DNA of 64,000 nt from Phlebotomus papatasi. Lineage: Eukaryota > Arthropoda > Insecta > Diptera > Psychodidae. The position numbers and the translations under genes were made by a program. The stretch is from the NCBI RefSeq assembly GCF_024763615.1, contig NC_077224.1, positions 71,124,712-71,188,711 of the forward strand, given 5' to 3'. Of this stretch, positions 54,991-64,000 are shown piece by piece. Each line of letters opens with the position of its first letter. Position 1 is the stretch's first letter. The notes below the pieces were generated by a model. It did not search any database. It saw nothing but the letters and a program-made list of their open reading frames with translations, and was not told where the DNA came from.

Positions 54991-56761
54991 TGTAGCAGTA
55001 TACTACATTTACACTACCTGTTTATGTAAATTTACAACAAAAGTTATAGTAAAACAACCAAAAAATTTATTAAAATTTTATTTCTCAAAGCCTTTGCTGA
55101 AATTTAACTTAAGCCTGTGTAATACAAAAGGTGCGATGTAATTTAGCGATATGCCCTAAATAATAATTGATTTTCTTTCTTCTGCTGCCGCAGAGAAAAT
55201 GTTTTTAAAGTTTTCTTTTTTGAGGCGCACAGGAAAGAGGCAATTGCGGAGAGAGTATTTAATTTTATGAGTGATTGGAATATTCTTGAGAAAATTTTAC
55301 AAAAATAGATTTTGAGCACATTATACTTTCCTTTGTTCTCCAACATTTTGTATAGTTCTTGTTCAATGAATGTGTTAGAACACTTTTTGAGATTATTTGT
55401 AGTGGGTTTTAAAGAGAGTTTGAGGATGAAGAGTGTTTTTTTTTTGTGGAGAGAAAATGGTAAAAGTGATTTGAAGATGTTGAAGAAATATTTGAATTTA
55501 CCGCCAAAAGCTCTTCTGACAGAATTGCCAACATGAAGATGAGAAAAAGAGGGGAAATTAGTCGAAAAATCGATGAATTGCAATGTCATCGACTATTGAA
55601 CGACTTTTTGTCGATGCCAGTCATCAAAAAAACTGTGTTTATGGCATTTTTGTGTGTAGTTTTTGGGTGGAAAATTCATGGGGATTTTTTCCGTATTTTC
55701 CGTGGATATTAATACAAATTTACGCATAAGTGTATGGGGTATTAAGGGAGAATGCTAGTGAAGTGAGAAAAGTGCCTTTTCTCTGTGAAATTCCACAAAT
55801 TTCCGGCACCTTGGGTATATTGTATAAAGTGAAAAATTGTATGTGAGAAGCTTCTTCGAGAAAAGTAAAAATTCTATAAGTGTGTGCGTGTGTGTGTGTG
55901 TGTGTTGTACGACAAATTCATTGACAAGTACGACATTAGCTATCTCACTCACACACGTCCCGCATATTTTTCTCAAAAAAAAAAAAAGAAATAAGAAGTT
56001 CGTCAAAAAATTTCGCGCGAGAAAAGATGGAAAAATAACGAGAATTTTTCCTGCGAGTGAGAAACACAAAATTTTTTTCTGTGCTTGAGAAATAAAAAAA
56101 GGCTAGAAAATATTCCAATTATCTTGCAAAGTAGTGTCACTTAATTGCTGCATTCAATTGACCTCTATTATTATTAATGTGTTGTGTTTTTTTTTTCATT
56201 ATTTAAAACATTTTTTTTTTAAATTTCTTGTGCTTGCAGGTGTTTTAAAAATAATTATTTTTGTGTTTTTTTCTTAATACCACTAGAGAGGTATTTTTTC
56301 GGTGCTTGATTGCCAAAAATATCTGAAAAGAGCTATTGAGAAAGTGTTGCAATTTTATTTGTGAGCCCGAAAAAAAAAACAAAAAAAGACATTTTCTCTA
56401 GTGGTTGACTCATTTAATTTTCATCAATTAGTCACTCGCATTTTTTTTTGTTAAAAATATTTCTTCATGTTGTGTTTGAAGGGAAAGAGAGACAATGCTA
56501 TAAAAAAAAATAAAATAATTTAGTGTTTACTTTTTTTTTAAATTTCTGTGCGCTCCCTATAATTTATTTTGCATTTCTTTAAATTTTATCAGTTGAAAGC
56601 AGAATTTTAATTTAGTGTTTTCTGCATCATTTGCATGAAAAATAGTTCTTTCTGTGTTAATGTGTGTGTTGTTTTAACGTGAAAAAAAAAAGAAAAATTA
56701 GGGAAAAAAGAGCCTTGAGTGTGAAAAGCTCTTGTAGAAAAGAAAATTTGGCGAAAAAATA
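54991..56761 (+). promoter_or_regulatory. dlg1: Upstream region and probable 5' UTR of a dlg1 first exon
   Basis: No repeat family is recognised from about 55150 to the ATG at 56762, unlike the rest of the window, which fits a retained promoter and leader. It contains a (GT)n microsatellite at about 55877-55905 and many T- and A-runs. TTGTGCTTGCAG ending at 56240 resembles an acceptor, so the leader may start with a spliced exon there. I cannot fix a transcription start. Confidence 0.4.
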
Positions 56762-56842
56762 ATGACAACGAGAAAGAAGAAGCGCCAGCAAGACGGAGGA
56801 GGATTCCTCAAGAAAGTATCATCACTTTTTAATTTAGACACG
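56762..56842 (+). CDS. dlg1: dlg1 alternative first coding exon (A-type N-terminus)
   Basis: ATG with A at -3 opens 27 codons, MTTRKKKRQQDGGGFLKKVS then SLFNLDT, ending ACG|GTAATT. This is the N-terminus of the short Dlg isoform of flies, which starts MTTRKKKR, has a glycine run and FIKKVSSLFNLD, and lacks L27. Use of this start gives a Dlg with three PDZ domains, SH3 and guanylate kinase-like domain but no L27 partner binding, as in septate-junction Dlg. The basic head may contact membrane or act as a localisation signal; that is inference. The frame stays open after the donor, but the following Phe/Ile-rich residues are intron. Downstream exons lie past 64000. Confidence 0.94.
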
Positions 56843-57480
56843 GTAATTATTTATTTTATTTTTATTTATTTTATTTTATTTTTCATTATCATTTTTTATT
56901 CATCACTATTGATCATTTCATTTTTTTTTCTTTATCTGTGCATATTGTTATTTCTGTCCCACATTTTTTTTGTTGCCTTTTTACAATCGCGAGAAAACGC
57001 CCAACAAATCGTAAAAAATAAACTGTTCGACTTTTCACGACACAGCAACAGTTTTTGTTGTTGATATTTCTGGAGAATATACATGAAAATATATTAATGT
57101 AATATTGAGGAAAATTCTCAAGAGAGCAATTCAATATGTGACTTCAAGATCAACGATTTTCTTTGGGAATTCTTTCTTGTATCTATCATTTACACACTTG
57201 AGCCTTGGCTCTGTGCCCAAAAGAGAGAGAAGAAAATGATCTTGTGAAGTTTATTTGAGTTACAATTTGCAAGAAAAGGCATGGCACAATCCATGCAAAT
57301 ATGCCACTAAAAAGCATTCCGCAGGGGCAGGGGTTAACCATAATCACAGCTATTTGCATCGGGTAACACTATTTCTAACTTCATCGTGTAGCGCCATCAT
57401 TGGGCCATTCGACAGTATTTGAAAGTTCACTGAAACGTAAACAATACAGTAGATACTGCCCGTCAAATCATTGCTCTACC
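56843..57480. other. dlg1: dlg1 intron, nothing seen
   Basis: Starts with a T-rich stretch of TTTATTTTATTT repeats. No exon or repeat copy recognised. Confidence 0.5.
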
Positions 57481-57519
57481 TGTCGATTTTACTCGGAGGT
57501 TTTTTGAATTTTAACGGTA

Positions 57520-58200
57520 TATTCTAGTACATTCAGAGAAAATCTGTAGATTTTCAGCAGAATTTCTGCGTAGAAAATCTCTAGATTTTCGGCAGAAATT
57601 CTGCCGAAAATCTACAGATTCTCGGCAGAATTTCTTCCTAGAAAATCTGCATAACCTCCATTACTTCACAAAAATATTGTTGATTTATGAAGAAACTGTA
57701 GAAGTTATAAAGAAAATGATATGCTCTGCTTAACAAGCATTACCGATTAAACATTTTAGATAACTAAAAAGATGTGAGCAAAAATACTAATTTCTTAAAA
57801 ATCGCCAATTGAATGATACAAAAACGCGAAATTTAGTTTGACATTCTGCTTAAAGTTTTCACTTCACTATTCTCTACTTATAACACGGCGTTGCAGAATT
57901 CTTCATTTTATATAAACACTGTGAAATCACCAAGAATAACTCTATTGAATTTTGCAAACTTCAGTGAAAAATATTACATCTTTTCTGACACATCTGTCTG
58001 GAAAGGCTGAAATGTAGAAAAATCTACAGAAAATCGGCAAAATATCTACAAGAATTCGTCAGAGTATGCACCAGGATTCGTCAGAAAATCTGCAAAAATT
58101 TCTGACGAATTTTGTCCCAAGCCCAAATAAAATTCGTAGGAATATCTACAGATTTCTCGGCAGAGGTGTAGATATTTTCTGCAGAAAACTTAAAGATATC
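57520..58200. repeat. Clustered AAAATCTGTAGATTTTC / GGCAGAAATTCTGCC motifs
   Basis: Imperfect palindromes AAATCT(G/C)TAGATTTTC and CGGCAGAATTTCTGC alternate at 57530-57650 and again, with GAATTCGTCAGA variants, at 58015-58205. The middle is ordinary AT-rich DNA. Possibly the two ends of one degenerate element. Confidence 0.5.
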
Positions 58201-58241
58201 TGACGAAATTATTTGACGAGTGGTGAATCAATTGAACGTTA

Positions 58242-59818
58242 CCGTCGTTGCGGTTTACTTTGCACTTTTTTTTTTGCTGTTTTTCAACTTTACCCTCTAA
58301 TAGTAGACAGTTAAAGTGAAGGGAGGGGGGTTAATGGGTAAAATTATTTGTATTCAGTTGTTAATGAATGGATTGTGTGCCACTAGCATTACTTTTATAA
58401 AATTTTACTATGTTGAAAAAAATCAAGAAAAAAGGCTTTCACTTGAGATAAGGTGCGGGTGACTTTGCACTTTTAAATAAATACTAAAAAATCAACAATT
58501 TCTGATAATAAATGACATGAAGATCTTTACATCTACGGGTAATATGCACGAGATCTACAAGGTGACGTGGTCGCCATCTTGATTTGCCGTTTCTGTCCGC
58601 CATTTTTAATAACTGTCAAAATTTAAAACTTGTCCCATTGAGCTGAAATTTTAGTATGTTGTAGCTCATGTCAAGGCCTTTTCAGAATGTATCAATGTTC
58701 CAGTGTACGTTAAGCATTTACCTAGATACAGAGGCTCAAAGTTTAAAATTTTGAAATATTCATATATTGGCGATCTTTATTTTCTAGTCCTAAATTTTGA
58801 AACCATTAAGACCAAAACCATTTAAGTAACCATTAAAGATGGTTGAGGCTTTTATTTTATATATTTATTTACTCTTACATAATTTAAAAAATAAATGAAA
58901 CGTGCATTAATTTATTTATTTTTTATTTTTTCATCTTTGCGAAAACAGTTTTAAGGTCCTAAAATAATATGTTGTTATAAACAAAAATATTACTTTCCTT
59001 TTGGTTTGTTCGTTAGATCTCATCGCCTAACGATAGTGCTACCTTTTTTGTGCTGATTTCGACAAAAGAAGCTCCGGGTAGTTCTGTATTCATGAAAATG
59101 TCAAAATTTTGAACTTGGAGCCCCTGCGTATTCAGAAAAATCGCTTCACCTACGTCGTATTTTATATATGTTCTGAAAAGGCCTTGACATCAGCTAGAAA
59201 CATAATAAAGTTTCAGCTCAATTGGATGAGATTTTTGTTTTGACAGTTATTCAAAATGGCGGACAGAAACGTCAAATCAAAATGGCGACCATACCATCTT
59301 GTAGGTAGATCTGGGTCATTTTATCTTAAATTACCAAAAAATTGGATAAATTTTAGCCAAATAACTTCTATAATAAAGCTTTAGAAAGATCATTATATGC
59401 AATTTTATAACATGAATCATGCGTTCTTAGGAAGATAATAGTGAAAAAAAATATTTTAATAAAAATAATGAACAAAATCGAAGCTATTATTCTAGCCAGA
59501 TAAACTTAGAATAAATTTGGACTGATTTGGACAATTTACTACTCTGAAATCGATTTTGGAATTGCACCTTCCGATAACTTTTTCACGCAGTCGTTTTTTG
59601 ACAAAATACATATACTAGGATTTCATTGACATTACTGAAACTACAAGGATCCTTTTGAGGATCATTGTACCTTACTTAATACATAACATATCCCTATATA
59701 CTTTGACATAGTAGACCGGATCTGCGAAGACTATCAATAAGTGCTAGAATTGATGAAAGCCTCACGAACAGCAGAGTTCAAAGTCACCCCCCGAGTGCAA
59801 AGTCACCCGTAACGATGG
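58242..59818. mobile_element. TA-target element with (G)GGTGACTTTGCAC ends
   Basis: CCGTCGTTGCGGTTTACTTT against inverse CCATCGTTACGGGTGACTTT, both continuing GCAC, flanked by TA (58240-58241 and 59819-59820). Near each end GCGGGTGACTTTGCAC recurs (58457, 59780). An inner inverted repeat of about 135 bp is listed separately. No transposase. Confidence 0.72.
58557..59308. repeat. Inner ~135-bp inverted repeat
   Basis: 58557-58695 and 59170-59308 are inverse copies, sharing GGTCGCCATCTTGATTTG-type sequence, GTTTCTGTCCGCCATTTT, AATAACTGTCAAAA, TTGAGCTGAAA and TGTCAAGGCCTTTTCAGAA. Confidence 0.72.
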
Positions 59819-60280
59819 TACATTAATTAATTAATTAGTTACCGTAAATATAATAAAATATAATCAGTAACTTTGCTCAAACTCTATGCCAATATTATTA
59901 TGTAATAAACTCTTTAAATAATAAAACTTTTAAAGCGAATCTACGGTATCCATTTTTAATTTTTTTTTGTAGTAAAACTTTTCAAGTGTAGATTTTTCAA
60001 TTAGTTTTATTTTTATTTAAGAAAATTTGTATTTATTTCAATAGACTTTTTCTTAGTTGAGATCAATGCTATTATTATTAGTTAGTTTTTTTGTAATTTA
60101 CTTTAAATGGAAGTTAGATATAATTTCAATTTGTTTTATCTGGCTGTTTTTATTTTTGTATCTATTTTTTTTTATTCTACGAAATATAGAAATAAAATTT
60201 GACCAAATAAAAAAAAGAAAAGGGGAGGTTGGACTACATTACGCTGGGGCTACATTTGAAATGCTATTTTTCCGCATATT

Positions 60281-60424
60281 GCCCAACATACAATAACTTT
60301 TGTTTATTAAACATGTTTTTGAAATTTCAATAAAAGTGAGTGAGATCTAGATCTAGTCATCTCGCTCACTCTCACAGAAATTTTAAAAACATGTTTACAA
60401 ACAAAAGTTATTGTGCGCTGATCA
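60281..60424. mobile_element. GCCCAACGCACAATAAC fold-back MITE, copy 3
   Basis: GCCCAACATACAATAACTTT to AAAGTTATTGTGCGCTG around GTGAGTGAGATCTAGATC and CATCTCGCTCACTC. 144 bp. Confidence 0.78.
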
Positions 60425-60604
60425 TATTTCTAAAAGAAATTGGACCTAGATATACTTTAAATACGCGAAGAAAATAGCGTTCGCAATGTAGCCCTAACTC
60501 AATATAGCCCCACCTCCGAATATTTACTTTAAATCTTTACCTCTCTTAACGGTTTTAACCTAGAAAATAACGTTAAAGTACAAGCAGATCAAAAAGAAGA
60601 ACTC

Positions 60605-60745
60605 CCTGCAGATACGTGAGGTGTAATCCTTCGAGGACAGGAAAACACAAAATTATTTGCCAAAGTTTTTGGCTCTTTAACAGTAAACAATTTCGTGTTT
60701 TCCTGTCCTGAAAGGATTACATCCCCTGATGCATCCGGGAAGAGT
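60605..60745. repeat. Inverted repeat around GAGGACAGGAAAACAC
   Basis: Arms GAGGTGTAATCCTTCGAGGA and inverse GGATGTAATCCTTTCAGGA, each joined to CAGGAAAACAC, separated by about 40 bases. Probably a small MITE; the chance frames on each strand mirror this. Confidence 0.5.
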
Positions 60746-60806
60746 TTATCTCCTCCTTCATTTGCTTGTGCTAGGGTCGAAGGAACACCTGTTCGGCAGG
60801 CTACTA

Positions 60807-61023
60807 GGGGAAAGCGAGCTAGTTTCGGACGACTCAAGCTTCGAACAACTAATTTTTTCAATATGTTTTTAATAACTTTGATCCAATTATAATAGTATCA
60901 TTTTTAATAGCTAGTCCAATGCCTCCAATTTCTTGATAAGAGTCATGAATTAATTCCATCAGGAACATTGAAAAAATTGAGCTGTCCGAAGCTTGAGTCA
61001 TCCGAAAGTAGCGCATTTTCCCC
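60807..61023. mobile_element. 217-bp MITE (GGGGAAA ends, GACTCAAGCTTCG)
   Basis: GGGGAAAGCGAGCTAGTTTC against inverse GGGGAAAATGCGCTACTTTC, both continuing GGA(C/T)GACTCAAGCTTCG; TA on both sides. Confidence 0.8.
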
Positions 61024-61025
61024 TA

Positions 61026-62689
61026 TACTACCGTCAGTAATTTACCAAAAATAACTTTGGAGTGTTTTAAAAATTCAATGTTTAATCCTAATCGTAAAGC
61101 ATTCTTATTTTTCCCTCAAAGGCTGTAAAAGTGAACACAGATGATACAATTTTGCTAAAAGGCGGAAGAGATATAAATATTCGCACGTTCTACACTAATT
61201 TTCCTTGTATAACAACTTAGAATATTCCATTAAATTTTACAACAACAACAACCAAAAGCCACAAGAAAGGAAGAGTGAATAAAAATTCTCAAGTGCGGAA
61301 AATGGCCAAAAAGTTTACCCAAGAATTTTCTTGAAAAATTCACCAACTGCTTTTCCCATAAAATCCACTTGTATCCGGCCTGTGTGAGTTTGTTGATGTT
61401 CTTATTGGATGCTGTGGCGTGTTAATGAAAATGAAAATGAATCTATTTTTATTTGCTTTTCTCTTTTTCACTTGATTGTGCGATCTTCACCATGGGTATT
61501 AGTTTACAAGTAGCAAATCTTTTTTAAATTGAGTTGAGACTTGTTTCCCATTCAGCTAAAACCATTCCTCCGGAGAGGCTGAAAGTAAAATTGGATTTGT
61601 TGGAGGAAAAGTAATTGGACTTGGGGGATTTATAGGGCAGGATATTGGATTTCCTCAGCAATTTTTCAATCAATAATGGATTGCTTTCCTGTATATTGCT
61701 ATGTCTTGGATCAATATCCTTTTTATCTAATAATTTTCTCCTTTGTTTTCATTTTGTATATTTTGATTAAACGCAGACGATTTGGAAAAAAAGAAAAACT
61801 ATTGAATAAACAAGAATGTTTTTAGAAACTAGTCACGACATTTGCAATTTTCTCAATTTATTTATTACTCAAAGACTTTTTTTTTTAATGGATATTCTTT
61901 TAATGTTTGTCAAGGCCTTAGTTTCTTTTCCTCTAGTTAATCAATAAATTTGCTACGACACAAGATCATTTTGCTTTTAAAGATAATGAATAAAAAGATA
62001 TTTTGCTGAAATGACGAAGAGAGAAAGGAATAAAAGTATGAAGAGGAGCTATAAATCAGAATTTTCTTCGTCTCATTTTTGTGTCAATGGCAAAAAAGTG
62101 AAGGAGAAACGACAAATTCAATTTTATTCGCATGTCGAAGAAAAATTTCTCTATGTCTCTTTCTTCGTCATAGAGTCGTCCTAATTGAATTTGTATGTTG
62201 GTTAATGTTGATATTAGAAAATATATTGTATATATTTTTCACGATATATCATTAGCTTTATTTACCGTTTTCTTTGATTTTAACAATATATTCATACAAA
62301 ATATTTTATCAAGTTTAGTGAGAAGTCGATTGAATTAGCAAAATATTTTGATAATATTTCTCTTTTTGTTGAGTAAACACATTTTCCCTCTATTAAGAAT
62401 TATTTCTTGTTGACTCTGTATGTTTTGCTCTTTGATATTTAGATTTGTCACATGAATATAACATGGAGGATATTTTTAGCCCTTCACGCATCAACAAAAT
62501 GAGTAAATTAATTAGTAATATCACGAGGGAAAAAAGTTATTTCGTTGTCTGTAGAAAATTAGTTAAGATTGCGCGTTAACTTGAATTATGTGTTGCAACA
62601 ATATTGCCTCGAGGAATGATACAGGGTTATTCGTCGCTTCGTCGTTTGGAATGTAATGGAGTCTAGAGCTATATAGATAAACAGAAAAG
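61026..62689. other. dlg1: dlg1 intron, no gene seen
   Basis: AT-rich sequence; the dlg1 PDZ1 exon was looked for here and not found. Confidence 0.5.
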
Positions 62690-63260
62690 AACTATATTGT
62701 AAAATAGTTCGTAAATGTTTATGAATTAATATTCGAGATTTACGAAATGTTCGTAAATCGTATAAGCCACAAACAAGTTTGTAAAAGTTTGTACAAGGGT
62801 AAAGTGGTACAAGTTGGACAGTGGTACAATTTGGACAATGGTACAATTTGACAGGGCTTCTTGTCTTGATAAATTTAGAACTTCATTTTTATTTGTATAT
62901 TTTTAATGCTTTAGTTTTATAATTTGGTTCCTTGTGCTTAAAAACAAATTTTATACTGTATTTATCAAGAAAAAAGCCATGTCCAACTTGTACCGGCGAA
63001 TTGTCCAACTTGTAACACTAATTCCAATTTATATCACTTTATCCTATTTCACAAACATTGTTCGTAACATGATTACTTGACGGGCATTTTTTTTTGGTCT
63101 TTTACAAACATGTTTGTACATTTTTGTTAATTTGACAAAATTTTGCTAACTAATAACAAAATTTGGTGAACATTTACAAGCAAATGTAAATGGATAGAAA
63201 GTGATCATGTTACGTAAAATGTTTGTTAAAAAGTACAAACTTTTACGAGAATGTTGTTAA
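62690..63260. mobile_element. TTCGTAA-rich inverted-repeat element, copy 2, interrupted
   Basis: Matches 21710-22296 (GTAAAATAGTTCGTAAATG; ACGAAATGTTCGTAAATCGT; ACAAACATTGTTCGTAACAT). A GTGGTACAAGTTGGAC MITE (62797-63044) interrupts it inside TTTGTACTTTTTCACAAA. Confidence 0.68.
62797..63044. mobile_element. GTGGTACAAGTTGGAC MITE, copy 2
   Basis: GGGTAAAGTGGTACAAG to CACTTTATCC, 248 bp. Copy 1 at 33015-33250 matches nearly base for base. Confidence 0.85.
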
Positions 63261-63272
63261 GCTTCACCGTGG

Positions 63273-63627
63273 TGTCACATATAAGATTAATATTAATATT
63301 AAGAAAAGTCGGAGAGAGAGGTATATATATGCGCAATTTCAAATGGAATATCACGTGTGTTAGAAAGAGTACACTCTAGTGGATTAATACGATGAGTAAG
63401 ATATTACTGTTCGTATTAATTGCTTTCTGAATCGTATTACAGGCAATTCGAGCAATTTTCCATGCGTGCCAACTGTGATTCGGTCAGTTTTCGAGCTATG
63501 TAGTGCTGCCAACTTCGTACGCAGAGGGGAAATGTGAGAGAGAAGCAAGATAAAACAATTGCTATCTTTTTTTGCCATTCTCGCAGTTCAGAAAGTATTA
63601 ATCTTAATATTAATCTTATATGTGACA
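63273..63627. mobile_element. TGTCACATATAAGATTAAT inverted-repeat element
   Basis: Ends TGTCACATATAAGATTAATA and the inverse, with ATTAATATTAA(G) continuing in both. 355 bp; single copy here. The minus-strand frames at 63384-63634 lie inside it and are not genes. Confidence 0.7.
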
Positions 63628-64000
63628 TGGTCATGAAACTAGGAAAAAAGAGCTAGGATCCTATTTTTTTTTAGGAAATGTAAGGTTTAGCACCAGCTAT
63701 TGAAATATATTGCTATGAGTCATAACTATTGATTAACATAGGAAAAAAATAGTTATTATAAGCTTGGATCGTATCAAGTATGGGCACTTTCCCCTATACG
63801 TCTTGGTTGATTTGTTTAACAAAATTCATTGTCATTTTAATTGCCAGAAATCTCAAATATATGACTTCTGACAATGTCACGTGAGCTTAAATGACAATGT
63901 CACGTCTACAGAATCGCATTTTCGAAAAAGCTCTCCTAAGATTCAAACCCAATGTGTCAAATGGCATTGCCAGAGTGTTACAGAATTCCCCTCCTGGAGG
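63628..64000. repeat. Repeat fragments at the window edge
   Basis: 63740-63796 holds one end of the GGAAAAGTGCCCATGC MITE. 63860-63955 resembles, in inverse, 32403-32530 (GAGAGCTTTTTCGAAA, TGACATTGTCATTT, CACGTGA), so a repeat is cut by the edge. Confidence 0.5.

Noticed and set aside
55143..55589. 148-codon minus-strand frame upstream of the dlg1 first exon
   Set aside because: Lys/Phe/Ser-rich reading of AT-rich DNA with no domain, and it overlaps another chance frame on the other strand.
56843..57064. Continuation of the dlg1 first exon to 57064
   Set aside because: Residues after LFNLDT become Phe/Ile runs typical of T-rich intron; GTAATT at 56843 is the donor.

Overview
The window is strongly AT-rich eukaryotic DNA and almost certainly comes from an insect. 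Two conserved animal genes are visible, both with GT-AG introns on the + strand. Pcid2 supplies its last two coding exons (1-237 and 5101-5557). A discs-large (dlg1) gene supplies an L27 exon (5799-5920), a linker exon (40603-40758) and an alternative first coding exon (56762-56842) that encodes the N-terminus typical of fly Dlg (MTTRKKKR...FLKKVSSLFNLD). The resemblance to fly Dlg favours Diptera; a lower dipteran such as a sand fly or mosquito relative is my guess, not something the sequence proves.

Layout. 1-5640 is the 3' end of Pcid2, with a 4.9-kb intron full of nested DNA transposons. From 5799 to beyond the right edge is dlg1, mostly introns. The exons that would encode the first half of the L27 domain are not seen, so they probably lie left of the window, which would place Pcid2 inside a dlg1 intron. 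Two further phase-0 exon candidates sit in dlg1 introns: a 29-codon cassette at 11666-11752 and a 51-codon possible first exon at 35529-35681.

The rest is mobile DNA. It includes a complete, apparently young Ty3/gypsy LTR retrotransposon (12129-17325, minus strand, identical 183-bp LTRs, one 1559-residue Gag-Pol frame), a 5'-truncated LINE (30232-31024), tRNA-derived SINEs (20760-21207; 39189-39469, 48755-49027 and 54424-54540), a PIF/Harbinger element with a transposase scrap (8542-9281) and related MITEs, TTAA-type piggyBac-like MITEs, pogo/Tc1-like TA-target elements with many small families, a head-to-head Tc1 inversion (51332-52984), and a fold-back retro-insertion with a hammerhead-like core (31826-32245). 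Several elements are nested inside others, and second copies elsewhere in the window serve as empty sites that prove individual insertions.

Codon, splice-phase and repeat comparisons were done by eye. No database search was possible, so family names below superfamily level are tentative. Most remaining open reading frames are chance frames in AT-rich or repeat DNA and are not listed.
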